Shown: piece by piece, positions 10,722 through 22,606 of the stretch
How the letters are laid out: each line of letters begins with the position of its first letter
Position numbering within the stretch: position 1 is the stretch's first letter
Assembly: GCA_024663395.1 (NCBI GenBank)
Contig: JANFAH010000030.1
Coordinates: 682,001-746,000 of the forward strand
Source: Pisolithus tinctorius
Lineage: Eukaryota; Basidiomycota; Agaricomycetes; Boletales; Pisolithaceae
DNA length: 64,000 nucleotides
Reading direction: 5' to 3'
The notes under the pieces: model-generated
The model's database searches: none
Told to the model about the DNA's origin: nothing
What the model saw: only the letters and a program-made list of their open reading frames with translations
Translations under genes and position numbers: made by a program

Positions 10722-12589
10722 TGTGAGTCAAAGTGTGGAAAGGCAGTATAAACCAACCAAAACCAACACCAAAGACAAATAATGTGTGAGTGGTGGTGTG
10801 CCTCTGTGGAACCTGGAATGCAGAAAAATCTAAAGTGGGGGGGGAACTTCAAGTGGAGGGTGCTCCTAGCACAAGTCAATGATGAGTTATGCAGGAGTAG
10901 GTGAATGAATGATGAGAGAGTGGGGGATGCTGAACAGGGTGAAGGTGTTCAGCCAAAAGTACTTGGGAGTAATGGACCTTGATAAAATGTGCTCCTGGTG
11001 CAAGTTGATGACGAGTTATGCAGGAGTGGAGGGATGACTAAGCAAGACTGCTGACTAAGATTGGAGAAAGCTTCAGATGATGGATGGTGGCAGATAGACC
11101 CTTCTGAACAAGCCTCAACTACCAAGTATATAAGTGATGACAGAGAGACTCCTTCGTTGAGCCTCAACTGTTGATGATGAGTTATACACTGAAATGAGAG
11201 CTGAACTGACTGACTGAGTGACTCTGGATTGCTTGTTGGTAGCTAAGTACATGGGGTTTATATACTGTGGGGGGAGCACAGCTTGTGACAAACAAGGCAC
11301 AAACACCTGGTAAGTAATGAGTAAGGACTGTAAGCACTGAGTAATCCTGATGAGTAAGCAAGAAATGGAAAGTAAGCAAGCATAGAAGAATTGGTAAGTA
11401 TTGGAAATAAACAAGTCAAGGACAGTCAAAATATCAGAGTATGAGTCAAATGGAGTCAGAAATTGGGTAAGCACACTGCATCACATTAGGGGGTGGTGAT
11501 GCAAGTTAGATCTTGGCAGAGACATCTCTAGATCCAAAGATGGCATGACAGATGGACAGTGTTTCCAGATAGGGAAGTATTAATTCCAGAACTGAAGGGC
11601 ATGAGTCAGGCATCAAAGGGGGCTAGGGCATTGGGGGTCTGTGGGGCAACAGGAGCATAGGTGATTGCATCTCCCACCCTTCCATCCTCTCAGCAAAGTT
11701 AACAAAAGCTTCATGGATGGGGCTCTGATGGAGGAGGAGGAGAAGGGGGGATGTCTTCTGCTGGATCTTGCAGTAAGAAGGCAAGATGCATGTCATACTC
11801 ATCATGAATACGATCAGGGAGGCTGGAGAACAGTAGATTATGCTGCAACTGTTGCAATGTGGGAAGAATGATGGATGAGATTGGAATAAAGATGGTGCAG
11901 GGAGCAGGGAGGAATGATCCATATGCTTCATCAACTGGGGAGACCAAAATGACCACATAAGACCTTTGTAACTGAGTGACAGACCTGAGGCAACCAAAGA
12001 ATGTCCTTCTGGAAGTCATACTGACAAGGAGAACATGCTGACCAAGCTGCATGGGATGGGATGGGGCTGACAATGAGGGAATGAACCAGGGGGCTTCAGG
12101 ACAGAAGCTGGTGGGAACACCTGGCAGATATACATAGCCATTGTCTCTGGAAAATGAGACAAGCAAGATGATCGACGAAGAGGTGGCCATATCTGATGGA
12201 CTTAGCAAAATGAGTGTCTGATGGTTGGAGTGCTGTAGAAATGTGTAGGGTACAAGGATCCTATCCAAATTTGGAAGGCAGGATGGTGTGGCTGAGCACT
12301 TTAAGCGAGTGTGAGAACCGAGTCGATATCTTTGGAAATGGTGGAGATACAATGATCACCAGAATGCTGTACATGGGTGCTAAAAACCTTTAACACACGC
12401 TTAACTCACTTCCTCTTTTTTCTTTAGCACTGATGACTTGTTCTTGTGTGAAGGATGACTGCTCATGTCCAGCAGTCCTTCTATGCATGAGGACTTTAGT
12501 CTTCATATGCATGGCATGGGCATGCAACTCATTGATGAGTTAGGCAGAGTCAGCTGTAGTCATGTCCACAACACCTTTGGTGTGTGACA
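10722..12589 (-). mobile_element. Family C LTR (3' LTR of the outer element), 1868 bp
   Basis: Plus-strand ends are TGTGAGTCAAAG and GTGTGTGACA. It aligns with 27930-29314 (which lacks about 480 bp in the middle), with 20379-22931 (which carries an inserted solo LTR) and, inverted, with 39768-41619. It is unusually long for a fungal LTR. It holds three ~30-bp near-palindromes (10862, 10991, 12522) and a minus-strand ORF of 213 codons (11711-12352). Confidence 0.85.
11711..12352 (-). CDS. ORF inside the family C LTR, conserved in four LTR copies
   Basis: A 213-codon ORF lies inside the LTR in the sense direction of the element. I do not recognise the product. It is rich in Ser, Pro and Leu, has HPMQLGQHVLLVSMTSRRTFFG, SYVVILVSPVDEAYGSFLPAP, an acidic HDEYDMHLAF segment, and ends in a proline run (PPSPPPPSEPHP). 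The other copies at 22049-22606, 28364-29095 and 39957-40502 encode the same protein with scattered substitutions. The ATG is uncertain because upstream frames differ between copies. It could be a captured gene fragment, an element-specific accessory product, or chance openness of a CpG-poor repeat. Confidence 0.4.
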   Translation of the reverse strand: MYLHHFQRYRLGSHTRLKCSATPSCLPNLDRILVPYTFLQHSNHQTLILLSPSDMATSSSIILLVSFSRDNGYVYLPGVPTSFCPEAPWFIPSLSAPSHPMQLGQHVLLVSMTSRRTFFGCLRSVTQLQRSYVVILVSPVDEAYGSFLPAPCTIFIPISSIILPTLQQLQHNLLFSSLPDRIHDEYDMHLAFLLQDPAEDIPPSPPPPSEPHP

Positions 12590-12911
12590 TCCACCAGCAA
12601 GAAGAAATGCAATCGTCCCTGATTGTGACCAATGCAGGGAACCCAGGGAAAATAAAAAGAAAAACAAGGAATGACAGGAGATCAGTATCATAAGAAACAA
12701 AAAAAAAGAAAAATCATGAATAGTCATCTGAGTTGTAGTCATTATTGTTATTGGTGTCTTTGTTTTCTTCATTGTCTTCATCTTCATCATTGTTGTTGTC
12801 ATCATCATTACTGCTGTTATTATCTTCTTCTTCATCTCTTTCTTCTTCCATAACACTGGGTAAGGGAGTGTGGCAAGAATAATAGGGAATGAGTCAAAAT
12901 GCTGTGACACC

Positions 12912-14307
12912 TCAAGCAGAAACAGTGCCATCAAGTTCTTTAAGGACATAGGAGCCTCCCTTGGTGTGACAAATGACTTCATAGGGACCAAGGTAGTGTG
13001 GCTTTGACTTGTGATCCAGTTCCTTCTCTATCTGCATGTTGTGAACCAACACCAAGTCTCCAGGCTCATAAGCTGACTTCATCAACCATAAAGCATACCT
13101 CTTCTCAAACTGACCCTTGCAGTGTAAATGAGACCTCTGCAAAGCAGTGAAAGCAGCACTGATATCTTCTTCTCTCCTTTCCAACTGACAAATGCGAAGT
13201 GCGAGAAGCTCTTGAGATGACATTCCAGAGTAGAATCCCTCAACAAGATAGGTAGACTCAAAGAGATCAAAAGGCAGGATGGGATCAAGACCATGTAGCA
13301 GGAAGTAGGGGCTGAATCCAGTGGAGCAACGAGTAGTGACCTTGTCTGTGAAGAATGCATGATGGACCTTGGATGGCCAGAGTGAAAGATCTCCTTCACA
13401 AGCCTTGATGATAGCTTCTCTGATAACAAAGTGACCATGTTCTACAACTCCATTTGCCTTGGAATTATATGGGGAGATGCAAATCTGAGGGATGGAGTAA
13501 TGCTTCATGAGTTTCTCAAAGGCGCCCTTGACCTCACTGCCCTTATCAGTGACAACCTGGGCAATAACACCATAATGACAGAAGACTTCTTCCCACAAGA
13601 ATTTAGCAAGACTGTCTGCATTGGCATGCTGAAGAGTGCGACCTTCTGCAGTGAGGGAAAGATCATCTTGAGCTGCAACAAGATAGTGATAACCATGTGC
13701 TTTGGGCATGAGCATGACATCAATGTAGACCTTCATAAAGATTCTGGGGGAAGTGGAAACAGTGATGGGAACCTCTGCTTTACAAGTGCTTTGGATCTGG
13801 CATTCATGACAAGAGCAGACATGATGGGAAACATCTTGGTACATCTGAGGCCAGTAAAAGCACTGTCTGACAGTATGAAAGACTCCAAAAACTCCACAAT
13901 GACTGAGTTCTTCATGAGCATGACTGAGGATCTGGACATGGAGATGGGGATCAAGAATGACCTTGGCTGGAGGATGAGGACCTCAACATTTAAAAAGCTG
14001 GTCTCCACAAAGGAAGAACTGGAGGGATCTGCAAATGAAGTGCTTGTGAGCAGTATTGGAAGGGAACAGGGGAAGTTCTGTAGTATGAAGGAAGTGTAGG
14101 ACTTGACATAAAAGGACATCTTGAGATGTATCATGGGAAAGGAATGAAGGGAGGGTAATGGCACATGTGGATCCACATGCAAGTTGTCAATGAGTTGTGC
14201 AAACTGAAGATGGATGGGCATCTGTAAAAAGAACACTCTCCAACCACTCATCAGCTTCTTCTGCATCAGCCTTGCCTTCTTCATACTCTTCTTCTGTAGG
14301 TTGATGT
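12912..14307 (-). pseudogene. Integrase of family C Ty3/gypsy element
   Basis: Integrase joins element cDNA ends to chromosomal DNA. On the minus strand it runs from a linker (QPTEEEYEEGKADAEEADEW) that follows RNase H in this family, through an HHCC zinc-binding region (HEELSH ... CSCHEC, about 13900-13800), to the catalytic core. The core carries the acidic triad (D in VYIDVM, D in VTDKGSE, E in ANGVVEHGH), all visible. A GPY-like C-terminal segment (PHYLGPYEVI) ends with KELDGTVSA at 12912. The last 310 codons (13844-12912) are open; upstream there are stops and a frame change. Element B is inserted at 14308, immediately after where RNase H should end, so RNase H is absent here. The 3' LTR begins at 12589. 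Confidence 0.8.
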
Positions 14308-15327
14308 TGTAGGGAGTAGTATACTCCCTGAGGCCAAAATAGGGATGCCAACACCAAAATTCCACCACTACCAAAGTCAACCCCTACCAGAGTTCCATGT
14401 CTGTCATCTTCGGAATTATTGCATCCACCTCGTGCATCTGCCTCATGTGCTGCCTCGCCTGTCAAACCTTTGGAGCTCCCCTGTCCATCAATAACACACT
14501 CCAGTCATCGTGCCAGAATTCTGTGTCAATATCAACCCAATATATGTCTATCCAGAAATTCTGCAGTTGTGTCGCCTCAACCTTTGCCTTGCCACGAAGC
14601 CAGGAAACCACACAGATCATCAGTAAAAACTCTGGTTACCCCTCTCATTCTGTTCTTGCAAACCTTTCTCCACAATGAGAGAACCCCTTTGCATCTATGG
14701 CCTCTATCCTTCATGTTCCACTCCACAGTACAGTGTACACTTGTCCTGTTGGAAGATACCCATCTTTCCCATCTGTCTTTCCCAGTTACTACTTTACAGT
14801 TTGTTTTCACATGTTGCTGTATGGCTTTGACATCTGACATGTCACCCCCTTTGTTTTTTTTTCGGAATTTTGCTTTACCTGCCCCATGTTTATCCGATCA
14901 GTACCTTACTATCCATGTACTATATAATTCCACCCCAGTGACAAAAAAGAATCATCATCTTTGGGACTCACCCTCAATGTCATATGCGAGTCTAAGGTGT
15001 TCTAAGTGCCCTTGCATCCTCTGTGTCTGTTGCATATCTGTGTCTTTGTGTCTTTGATCCATTAGTTCCTCATTTTCTCTCCCATGTGCCTAATTCATCT
15101 CAGAGTTACTTCATTGGGTCAAGATCATCTCTCAGAATTTCAAAAGCAAAGTCTATTCCTACTTACAACTCTGCGGAATTAAATTCCATGCCCTACATTC
15201 AACTCTTCAACTGACTCTATCATCATACTCTATGTCTCCTTCCTACTCAGCACCCCTTGGGTCAAGCCTAGGGATTTCCCCTACAGCCTTCCCCTATCTG
15301 CATGCTACCCAGAGGTAGTGTCCCACA
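14308..15327 (+). mobile_element. 5' LTR of family B element, 1020 bp
   Basis: It begins TGTAGGGAG and ends GTCCCACA, collinear with the minus-strand LTR at 629-1673. A TCTTCTG...GATGT stretch of element C abuts it on the left. The matching 3' LTR is not in the window because the element is cut at 20378, so no duplication can be checked. Confidence 0.8.
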
Positions 15328-15333
15328 TTGTTT

Positions 15334-15352
15334 TGGAGCCCACTGTGAGGGG
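15334..15352 (+). promoter_or_regulatory. Primer binding site of element B
   Basis: TGGAGCCCACTGTGAGGGG starts six bases inside the LTR. It matches the sites of elements A and C except for a C-to-T change at the CpG, so the decay also touches the priming site. Confidence 0.6.
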
Positions 15353-15628
15353 TCTGTAGATCTGGAAAGGAGATCTTTATGACCCACTCATCAAAGAACC
15401 AAACTCGAAGAGCTCCTAGAGCCCTTCCACAGACTATCTATTTCCTCATCAGAAATCTTAATTCCAGTAGCTGATCCCAGAGATATTTCAGAGCCACACT
15501 CATCAGACTCAGATCTTGGTTTAGATGAGATCTTTCAGAGTCCAGAGTCCCCAGCATTTTACCCAGCATTTCCGGGAGGCTTTGACTTTGACGAACCCTT
15601 TGATCCTCCCACTGAACGTCGAGTACTT

Positions 15629-17857
15629 TTGCCTCTCTCAGAACTAAATTCTTTGTTGTCCTTGCCAGCCAGTGATTCAGAACTAGCTGCTGAACAGCTC
15701 CTCCTTCCTTTCCACTCCCTAATCACAAACTCTGCTATCACCCTTTCTTCTCAAATACCTGTACAGATTACTCTTGCCTCCACTCTCTCAAATTCCGCTC
15801 CTATCCTTCCCCAAATTCTGATCCAGATCCCCGTACTACCCCACACAATGTCTGGGGCTAGAGACATGCCACTCAGGGGTTCTAACAAAGCCCTGAAGTT
15901 TTCTGGTCGAACTGAAGACATCACTTGCTACCTTGAAGATGTTGAACAACTCTGTGTCAAAGCTGGCCTTGACACCAGGAAAGATAAGATCCACTGGGTT
16001 ATTTGTTATGCTGACCACAACGAGGTGGAATTTTGGTCCACCTTAGATGCTGCCACCAACAGCTTCAATGACTGGGACATGTTTTCCAACAAACTCCTGA
16101 ACTACTATCCAGGTGCCTTGGTGAAAGATTGTCACTATACCAAAGCTGACCTCGAAACCCTACTCTACCATCAAGTTCAGAAACCTATGGGATCGCTGGA
16201 GGATCTCAGTAAATATGTCCAGGAATTTCGACGCATCCTTGGCCTTGCCCAGAAGAAGAAAAAGCTTCCTGAGGACTACATCAACGAGAAATTCCTTGAG
16301 GGGTTTCCAGAATTCCTTGCTCACACGATTGCAACTTTCTGACCTAGATCATGACATCGATGAACCTGGGAGTTCAATCTGGTCTACAAACATGCTAACT
16401 ACCTGCTTAGCAGGGCAAAATGAAATCTCCCCCAGCCTGATTCTTCAGCTTTGTTTCCCCAGAACTCCGCACCCCCTTCTGCCTTGATGGTCCTCACTAT
16501 CTTAAAATGCGAGTACATCCAAGTCACCCAACAACCTACTGACATGTCACCCCCTCAGCAAGGTCAAGAGGGCCAATTCTGTCGCTCTTTTGACCCATGG
16601 TGTTTCTTCTGCAGAAGCACCGATGGTCACCACATGGCAGAGTGCACACTGTGTTGTGAATACATACAAGCTGGGAAATGCACCCTGATAGGGGGAAGAG
16701 TATTTATGCCTGATGGTTCTGACATTCCTAGGATGGCTGCTGGCCAGAACTTTAAAGAAAAGATTGACAACTTCCTCGCCATGTGTGATTCTATCATCAC
16801 CTCAGCAAACCTCATCTCCATACAATGTCCTAGCCAGTCATTGAACTTGTCTCAAGGATGTGATACCCCACCTCATCTCATCAGCATGATGTTCTTCAGT
16901 AATGAAGAGACCATGGAATTTCAGGTCGACTTACATCCCTCCTCCTACCTAATCGACAAAGAACTAGAGAGTAATACCGATGAAGAAGACCAGTGCACAC
17001 TGGCAAGAGCTTATGCACAGGTAGAAGAATTGAAAAATAATATCAAGAAGAAGAAGGTTGCTCATTTCGATGGTGTAGATATTCCAGCTCACTGTCAGCG
17101 AACCCCTGTGACAGGTCCAGTGCCCACTAATGCATCAACTGCCCCCAGGCCAGTCGATAATTCTGTTCCAAAGGATCCTGTCCATGTTACAGAGAACACA
17201 GCCATTAGTAAAACTCTGGTTGTCTCTAATCCCACAGATCCCAGGAAATCTAAGCCTACAACAATTCCCACACCCCAATTTCAATACCAGAGCAGCTTTG
17301 ATGAAGCGGCTGCTACTAGATGACTTGTAAACCAAGTCTTAGAGGCGAAGATGGAAACTTCTACCAAAGACCTCTTTGCTGTCAGTCCAGAGATTCGCAA
17401 GCAGGTCTGAGAACTGGCCGCAACGAAGAAGATAATGATTGGGAGCTTGGAAACAGCATCAGAAGCTGTGGCGTCACCTGCATGGGCATCCTATGAGCAA
17501 TACTGGGTCAGAGACACAGAAGGGAAGTGCATAGGCCTCACTATGGCTCCCTTATGTGCTGTCGATGGAATCTTGATGGACAAACTTCATGTTGAATGTA
17601 TTCTGGAAAGTGGATGCCAGGTAGTGGCCTTGTGACAAGAGTTGTGGGAAGCCTTAGAGGCCCCCCTCTGTACTGACATGACCATGACTCTGGAGGTCAC
17701 TAACCAATCCAAAGAAAGCACCCATGGGGTCATAGAGAATGCATCCTTGTGCATAGGAAATATCAAAGTGCACCTCCAGATTCAGGTCATTGACTGCATG
17801 CCATTTGATCTACTGCTCAGGCAACCTTTCTTCTGCCTGCTCTCCAGTGTCCTATGA
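15629..17857 (+). pseudogene. Family B gag and aspartic protease, broken by TGA stops
   Basis: One frame carries gag, a zinc knuckle and protease. Gag has LKFSGRTEDITCYLEDVEQL and a capsid-like block to 16342. The knuckle is CFFCRSTDGHHMAEC (about 16605). An acidic Lys-rich stretch follows, then protease at 17435-17857. Stops at 16340, several between 16340 and 16430, 17321, 17633 and 17855 are TGA and do not change the frame. The protease active-site triad reads Glu-Ser-Gly instead of Asp-Ser-Gly (17606-17614), so a catalytic aspartate is lost; the later hydrophobic motif PFDLLLRQPF is kept. The gene follows the primer binding site by about 280 bp; the true start may be further upstream. Confidence 0.8.
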
Positions 17858-18055
17858 GATTTTCCTGATGGAGAACAGTCTCTGGAGATTCATGACCCTA
17901 ACATGGGTAGACAGGGATTAATTCTGACATGCCCTTGAAACAGACTACAGCCTCTTCCATGGTTCGTAAATCATGAAGATGAAGAAGACTACTTCGCATG
18001 CAAGGAGATGCGTTGCCACATGAAACAACCTGAGCAGGGTTTTTAGTGTCAGTCG

Positions 18056-20378
18056 ATGACTTGTTTGGATCGTGAGGAGGCCATGATAATGTTTTCTCCA
18101 TGTGTTCTCTCTACGTTTCTGATCCTCCTTTGTTACCTTCGAAGCTGGCTTCTCTTTCCTCTACAGACACTACTGAAAATTCCGCTGTGGCATTGCTCTA
18201 TGATTTACAGAGCAACAGTATGCCCCCCATTGATCCGTTTAATTCTAGTTCCATTTCTTTGAATGACTCCTTCTTATTTTCTACTAGCACTACCATTTCA
18301 CCACTGACAGTTTCAGCTTTATGTTCCACTTACCAGTTCGATCCCATTCTTCATATTTTAAAGTATGAACCTGTAGCGAAGAAGGTCAGGCCTGTACTGA
18401 TGTTGATGCCTGTGGACTTCCAGGTAGAGTGTTGGGAGGCTGAAGATCCTCTCGCAGACTTGCCTGTAATACCTACTCATCCTCCTCCATTCATGCCAGG
18501 CTCCAGGTTCACCCAGGAAAGGGCTGATGAGCTTGATCTGGACCCTTTGAAGTTCCTCTGGCCTGCAGAGTTAAATCTGGTATGATGGCTGGTCAAGATG
18601 CACGAGACCACCTTCGCTTGGGATGCCACAGAAAGGGGAACATTCTGAGAAGATATGTTTCCACTGCTGAAGATACCCATGCTAGCCCACAAACCCTGGG
18701 TCAAGCAGAATATCCCCATACCTCCTGCCATTTTTTGTGATGTCATCAGCATAATCAAAGAAAAAATTTCTGCAGGTGTCTACAAACTGTCTACTTCATC
18801 CTATTGCTCAAAATGGTTCTGCGTAGTCAAGAAGGATGGAAAATCTCTGTGCCTTGTCCATGACTTACAACCTCTGAATGCCATATCTATACAGGATTCA
18901 GCCATTCCCCCCTTTGTTGACTTGATTGCAGAAGCTTTTGCATGCCACTCCATCTACAGAATTTTAGATCTTATGGTCGGATATGATCATCGCACCATCC
19001 ACAACGAATACCATGATCTTACTACTTTCCAAACCCCTATTGGTACCCTTTGACTCACTAAACTACCTATGGGCTACACAAATGCCATCCAGATTTTCCA
19101 CAGAGATGTCTGTTGGATATTGAAGGATGAAATTCCAGAAGTTACCATCCCATTCATCAACAACTGCCCAATCAAGGGCCCCAAATCTCATTACCAAAAT
19201 TCCGATGGTACCTACCAGACAATCGCACAAAACTCCAGGATCCAGTGCTTCATCTGGGAACATCTGCAGAACATCAACTGCATCTTGCATCATCTGGGTC
19301 ATGCAGGAGCTACCATTTCAGCAAAGAAATGTGTCATCACCATGCCGTCTATCATTGTGGTTGGGCATAAGCTGTCATTCGAGGGGAGAATTCCAGACAA
19401 AGCTAAAGTCCAGAAAATTAAAGACTGGCCCTACTGCACTAATGTCACCGAAGTGCACGGATTTTTAGGTCTTTGCTCATATTGTAGGATCTTTATCAAG
19501 GATTTTGCTAAGCACACACATCCCCTCATCGAGCTGACCAAGAAAGATGTCTCCTTCGAATTCTGCAATGAACACAGGGAAGCCATGGATTATCTTCACC
19601 AAGCTATCGTCTCATCCCCTGTGCTATGCACTATTGACTACAATTCCAAGAGGAAGGTCATTCTGGCAGTTGACACTTCGAATATCGCTGTAGGATACCT
19701 CCTCATGCAGGAGGGGGAAGATGGAACATGTTACCCTGTGAGGTTCGGCTCAATAACTCTCAACAATTGCAAATGCCATTACAGCCAAGGCAAACTCAAG
19801 CTCTTTGGTCTCTTCCACACTTTACACAACATCGGACTTCACATTTTTGGCATGTGGAATTTAGTTGTTGAGGTTGATGCACGATATATAAAGGGGATAA
19901 TTAACAATCCAGACTTACAGCCCAATGCAACCATCAACTGCTGGATTGCAGGAATTCTTTTATTCAACTTTGAGCTTGTACATGTCCCTGCTCACAAGCA
20001 TGCAGTGCCAGATGGTCTTTCAAGGAGACTGAAAGCAGAAGAAGATGAGGATGGAGAAGGGGACTACAAGGAGGGGATAGATGAGTGTGGAGCCTTTGCT
20101 GTCGAGCTTTTGAACCATAGGGAGGCCTGTTTTGCGTCTCAGCCTTTCCCTTCAGAAATTCCGAGTACATTGTCAGACTCACCCTTGGTCTTGTCACAGA
20201 GTCTAGGAATCTATTCCTCTGAACAAACCTCACTGAGTGTCTACAAGACAGATATTCCACACTCAGAGAAAGCGATCCAGAGAGAGGAGAGGTTGAGAGG
20301 GGTGAAGGAGTTTTTGGAGACAAAGAAGATGCTGGAAGGATTGGAGGAAGGGGAGTTGGAAAGCCTGGTGCATCTTGC
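18056..20378 (+). pseudogene. Family B reverse transcriptase and RNase H, truncated at the 3' end
   Basis: After a Ser-rich linker (18056-18585), RT starts near 18655 (HKPWVKQNIPIPPAIF), with KWFCVVKKDG, LVHDLQPLNA and LPMGYTNA blocks. The catalytic motif, normally aromatic-x-Asp-Asp, reads FINN (19153-19164): both aspartates are Asn, as from G-to-A changes. RNase H follows (VILAVDTSNIAVGYLL, LVVEVDARYIKGII, and HVPAHKHAVPDGLSRR). The frame is open from 19069 to 20378 and is separated from the RT start by one TGA (19051-19053). Gag-protease lies in a different frame, so there is a shift near 18040. Integrase and the 3' LTR are missing: the sequence stops at the edge of a family C LTR at 20379. 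Confidence 0.85.
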
Positions 20379-20897
20379 TGTGAGTCAAAGTGTGGAAAGC
20401 TGGTGTAAACCAAACAAATCCAACACCAAAGACAAATACGAGTGAGTGGTGGTTTACCTTGCAGAACCTGGAGGGCAGAGAAACCTGATGTGGGGGGAGG
20501 GACTTCAAGTAGAGTGCTCCTGGCACAAGTTGTCAACAAGTTATGCAGGAGTAGATAAGCAAGTGATGACTAGATGGGGGATGCTGAATAGAGTGAAGGT
20601 ATTCAGCCGAAAGTACTCTGGTGTGATGATCTTTTGGATGTGCTCCTGGCGCAAGTCAATGACGAGTTACGCAGGAGTGGATGGATGACTAAGCAGGTGT
20701 GCTGACAGAGCACAGATGATACTTCAGATGAATGAATGAAGGTGGATAGACCCTTGATGGAGCCTCAACTACCAATGATATGAATGAAGACAGATAGACT
20801 CTCCCGAATGAGCCTCAACTGTTGATGACAAGATAGGCACTGAACTGACTGCTGGACTGCTTCTGATTGTTAAGTACATGGGGGTTTATATACTGTG

Positions 20898-21611
20898 TGT
20901 CAAGTCCGGGCCTACTCCGACCAACTCCGATGCTTAATAAGGTCTAGAGGAGGGTCCGGAAGCAAGTCCGACACAGAAGAACAGAACTCCGACTAGCGGA
21001 GTGTCGGCAGGAACGAAGTCCGCCGAGACAGAGGTGGAGCGGAGTGAGGGCATCGGGTTTAGCTCGTGTGCTACCCCCTTGCACGATCTCAGCCCTCGTA
21101 TTTCAGAGGGGGAGTACAGACGGAGAGTCGGAGATAACTCCGACAGACAGAAGACGGAATCAGAGGGAGTAGGAACTGAGTTGATATTCGTACTGAAGAA
21201 CAGCGGAGTACAGTACATGTTTTTATACTACTACGGAGGTACAGTAACCGGAATCGGAACTGACATACGGAGACTCATAAGTTTTCAAGTAAAATTTCCT
21301 GGACGACGAATGAAGGGTAGACGGAGGACATACGAACGGGTAACACAGAACATCCAGAAAAGGAAACAGTCCAGGCGCTGGACCACGCAGTGAGCGCACT
21401 GCAGAGTACCTGACTGCGAAGGTAGTCACATGACCCCTCAGAGGACAGACCGCTCGGTCCAGTAGGAGAGCGACACAAGTCCGACAGTAGTCGGAGCGGA
21501 GATGGTTCGCAACCAACAGAAGTTGGACAGAGTTGGTGCGGAGTGAGTGAATGACCGGCGGAGTGGAGCGCGGAGTGAGTAAGGGCTTAGTGTGAACGCA
21601 CGGTTATGACA
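20898..21611 (-). mobile_element. Solo LTR of family D, CpG-rich copy, TSD CTGTG
   Basis: This 714-bp sequence starts TGTCAAGTCCGGG and ends GGTTATGACA, flanked by CTGTG at 20893-20897 and 21612-21616. The other C LTRs show the uninterrupted site (TATACTGTGGGGGGAG). It aligns with the LTRs of the full D element (47018, 54463, inverted) and with 36137-36870. I count about 49 CpG here against about 7 in the 36137 copy, so it is either the youngest or the least methylated copy. Confidence 0.9.
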
Positions 21612-22048
21612 CTGTGGGGGGAGCATAGCTTGTGACAAACAAGGCACAAACACTTGGTAAGTAATGAGTAAGGACTGGGTAATCATGATGAGTAAGTGAG
21701 AAATGATAAGTAAGCAAGCAAAGAGGATTGGTAAGTATTGGCAATGAACGAGTCAAGGATAGTCAAAATATCACAAAACAAGTCAAATAGAATCAGAAAC
21801 TGAGTAAGTGCACTGATATCACATTAGGGGGTGGCGATGCAAGTCAGATCTTGGTGGAGACATCTCTAGACCCAAAGATGGCATGACAGATGGACAGTGT
21901 TTCCAGACAGGGAAGTATTAATTCCAGAATTGAAGGGCATGAGTCAGGCGTCAAAGGGGGCTAGGGCATTGGGGGTCTGTGGGGCAATGAGAGCATACAT
22001 GATCACATCTCCCACCCTTCCATCCTCTCAGCAAAGTTAACAAAAACT

Positions 22049-22606
22049 TCATGGATGGGGTTCTGATGGAGGAGGAGGAGAAGGGGGGATGTCTTCTGCT
22101 GGATCTTGCAGTAAGAAGGCAAGATGCATGTCATACTCGTCATGAATGTGATCAGGGAGGCTGGAGGACAGTAGATTATACTGCAGCTGTCGCAATGTGG
22201 GAAGAATGATGGATGAGACTGGAATAAAGACAGTGCAGGGAGCAGGGAGGAATGATCCATATGCTTCATCAACCAGGGAGACTGAAACGACCACATAAGA
22301 CCTTTCGAACTGAGTGACAGACCTGAGGCGACCAAAGAACATCCTTCTGGAAGTCATACTGACAAGGAGAACATGCTGACCAAGCTGCATGGGATGAGAT
22401 GGGGCTGACAACAATGGGATGAACCAGGGGGCTTCAGGATGGAAGCTGGTGGGAATGCCTGGCTGATATACATAGCCACTGTCTCTGGCAAATGAGACAA
22501 GTGAGATGATCGATGAAGAGGTGGCCATGATTGATGGAATTAGCGAAATGAGCGTCTGATGGATGGAGTGCTGTTGAAATGCGCAGGGTGTGAGGATCCT
22601 CTCCAA
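22049..22606 (-). CDS. LTR-embedded ORF, copy in the third C LTR
   Basis: A 185-codon ORF corresponding to 11711-12352, with the same HPMQLGQHVLLVSMTSRR and proline-rich end. It differs by scattered substitutions and starts further in. Its function is unknown. Confidence 0.35.
   Translation of the reverse strand: MERILTPCAFQQHSIHQTLISLIPSIMATSSSIISLVSFARDSGYVYQPGIPTSFHPEAPWFIPLLSAPSHPMQLGQHVLLVSMTSRRMFFGRLRSVTQFERSYVVVSVSLVDEAYGSFLPAPCTVFIPVSSIILPTLRQLQYNLLSSSLPDHIHDEYDMHLAFLLQDPAEDIPPSPPPPSEPHP

Noticed and set aside
12560..12991. Met/Thr/Lys-rich 143-codon minus ORF between integrase and LTR
   Set aside because: It lies over a low-complexity GAA/CATCAT tract (12700-12850) after the polyprotein end and looks like a repeat by-product.
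13431..14099. 222-codon plus ORF opposite the family C integrase
   Set aside because: The minus strand carries clear HHCC and D,D,E integrase motifs; the plus frame is a shadow.
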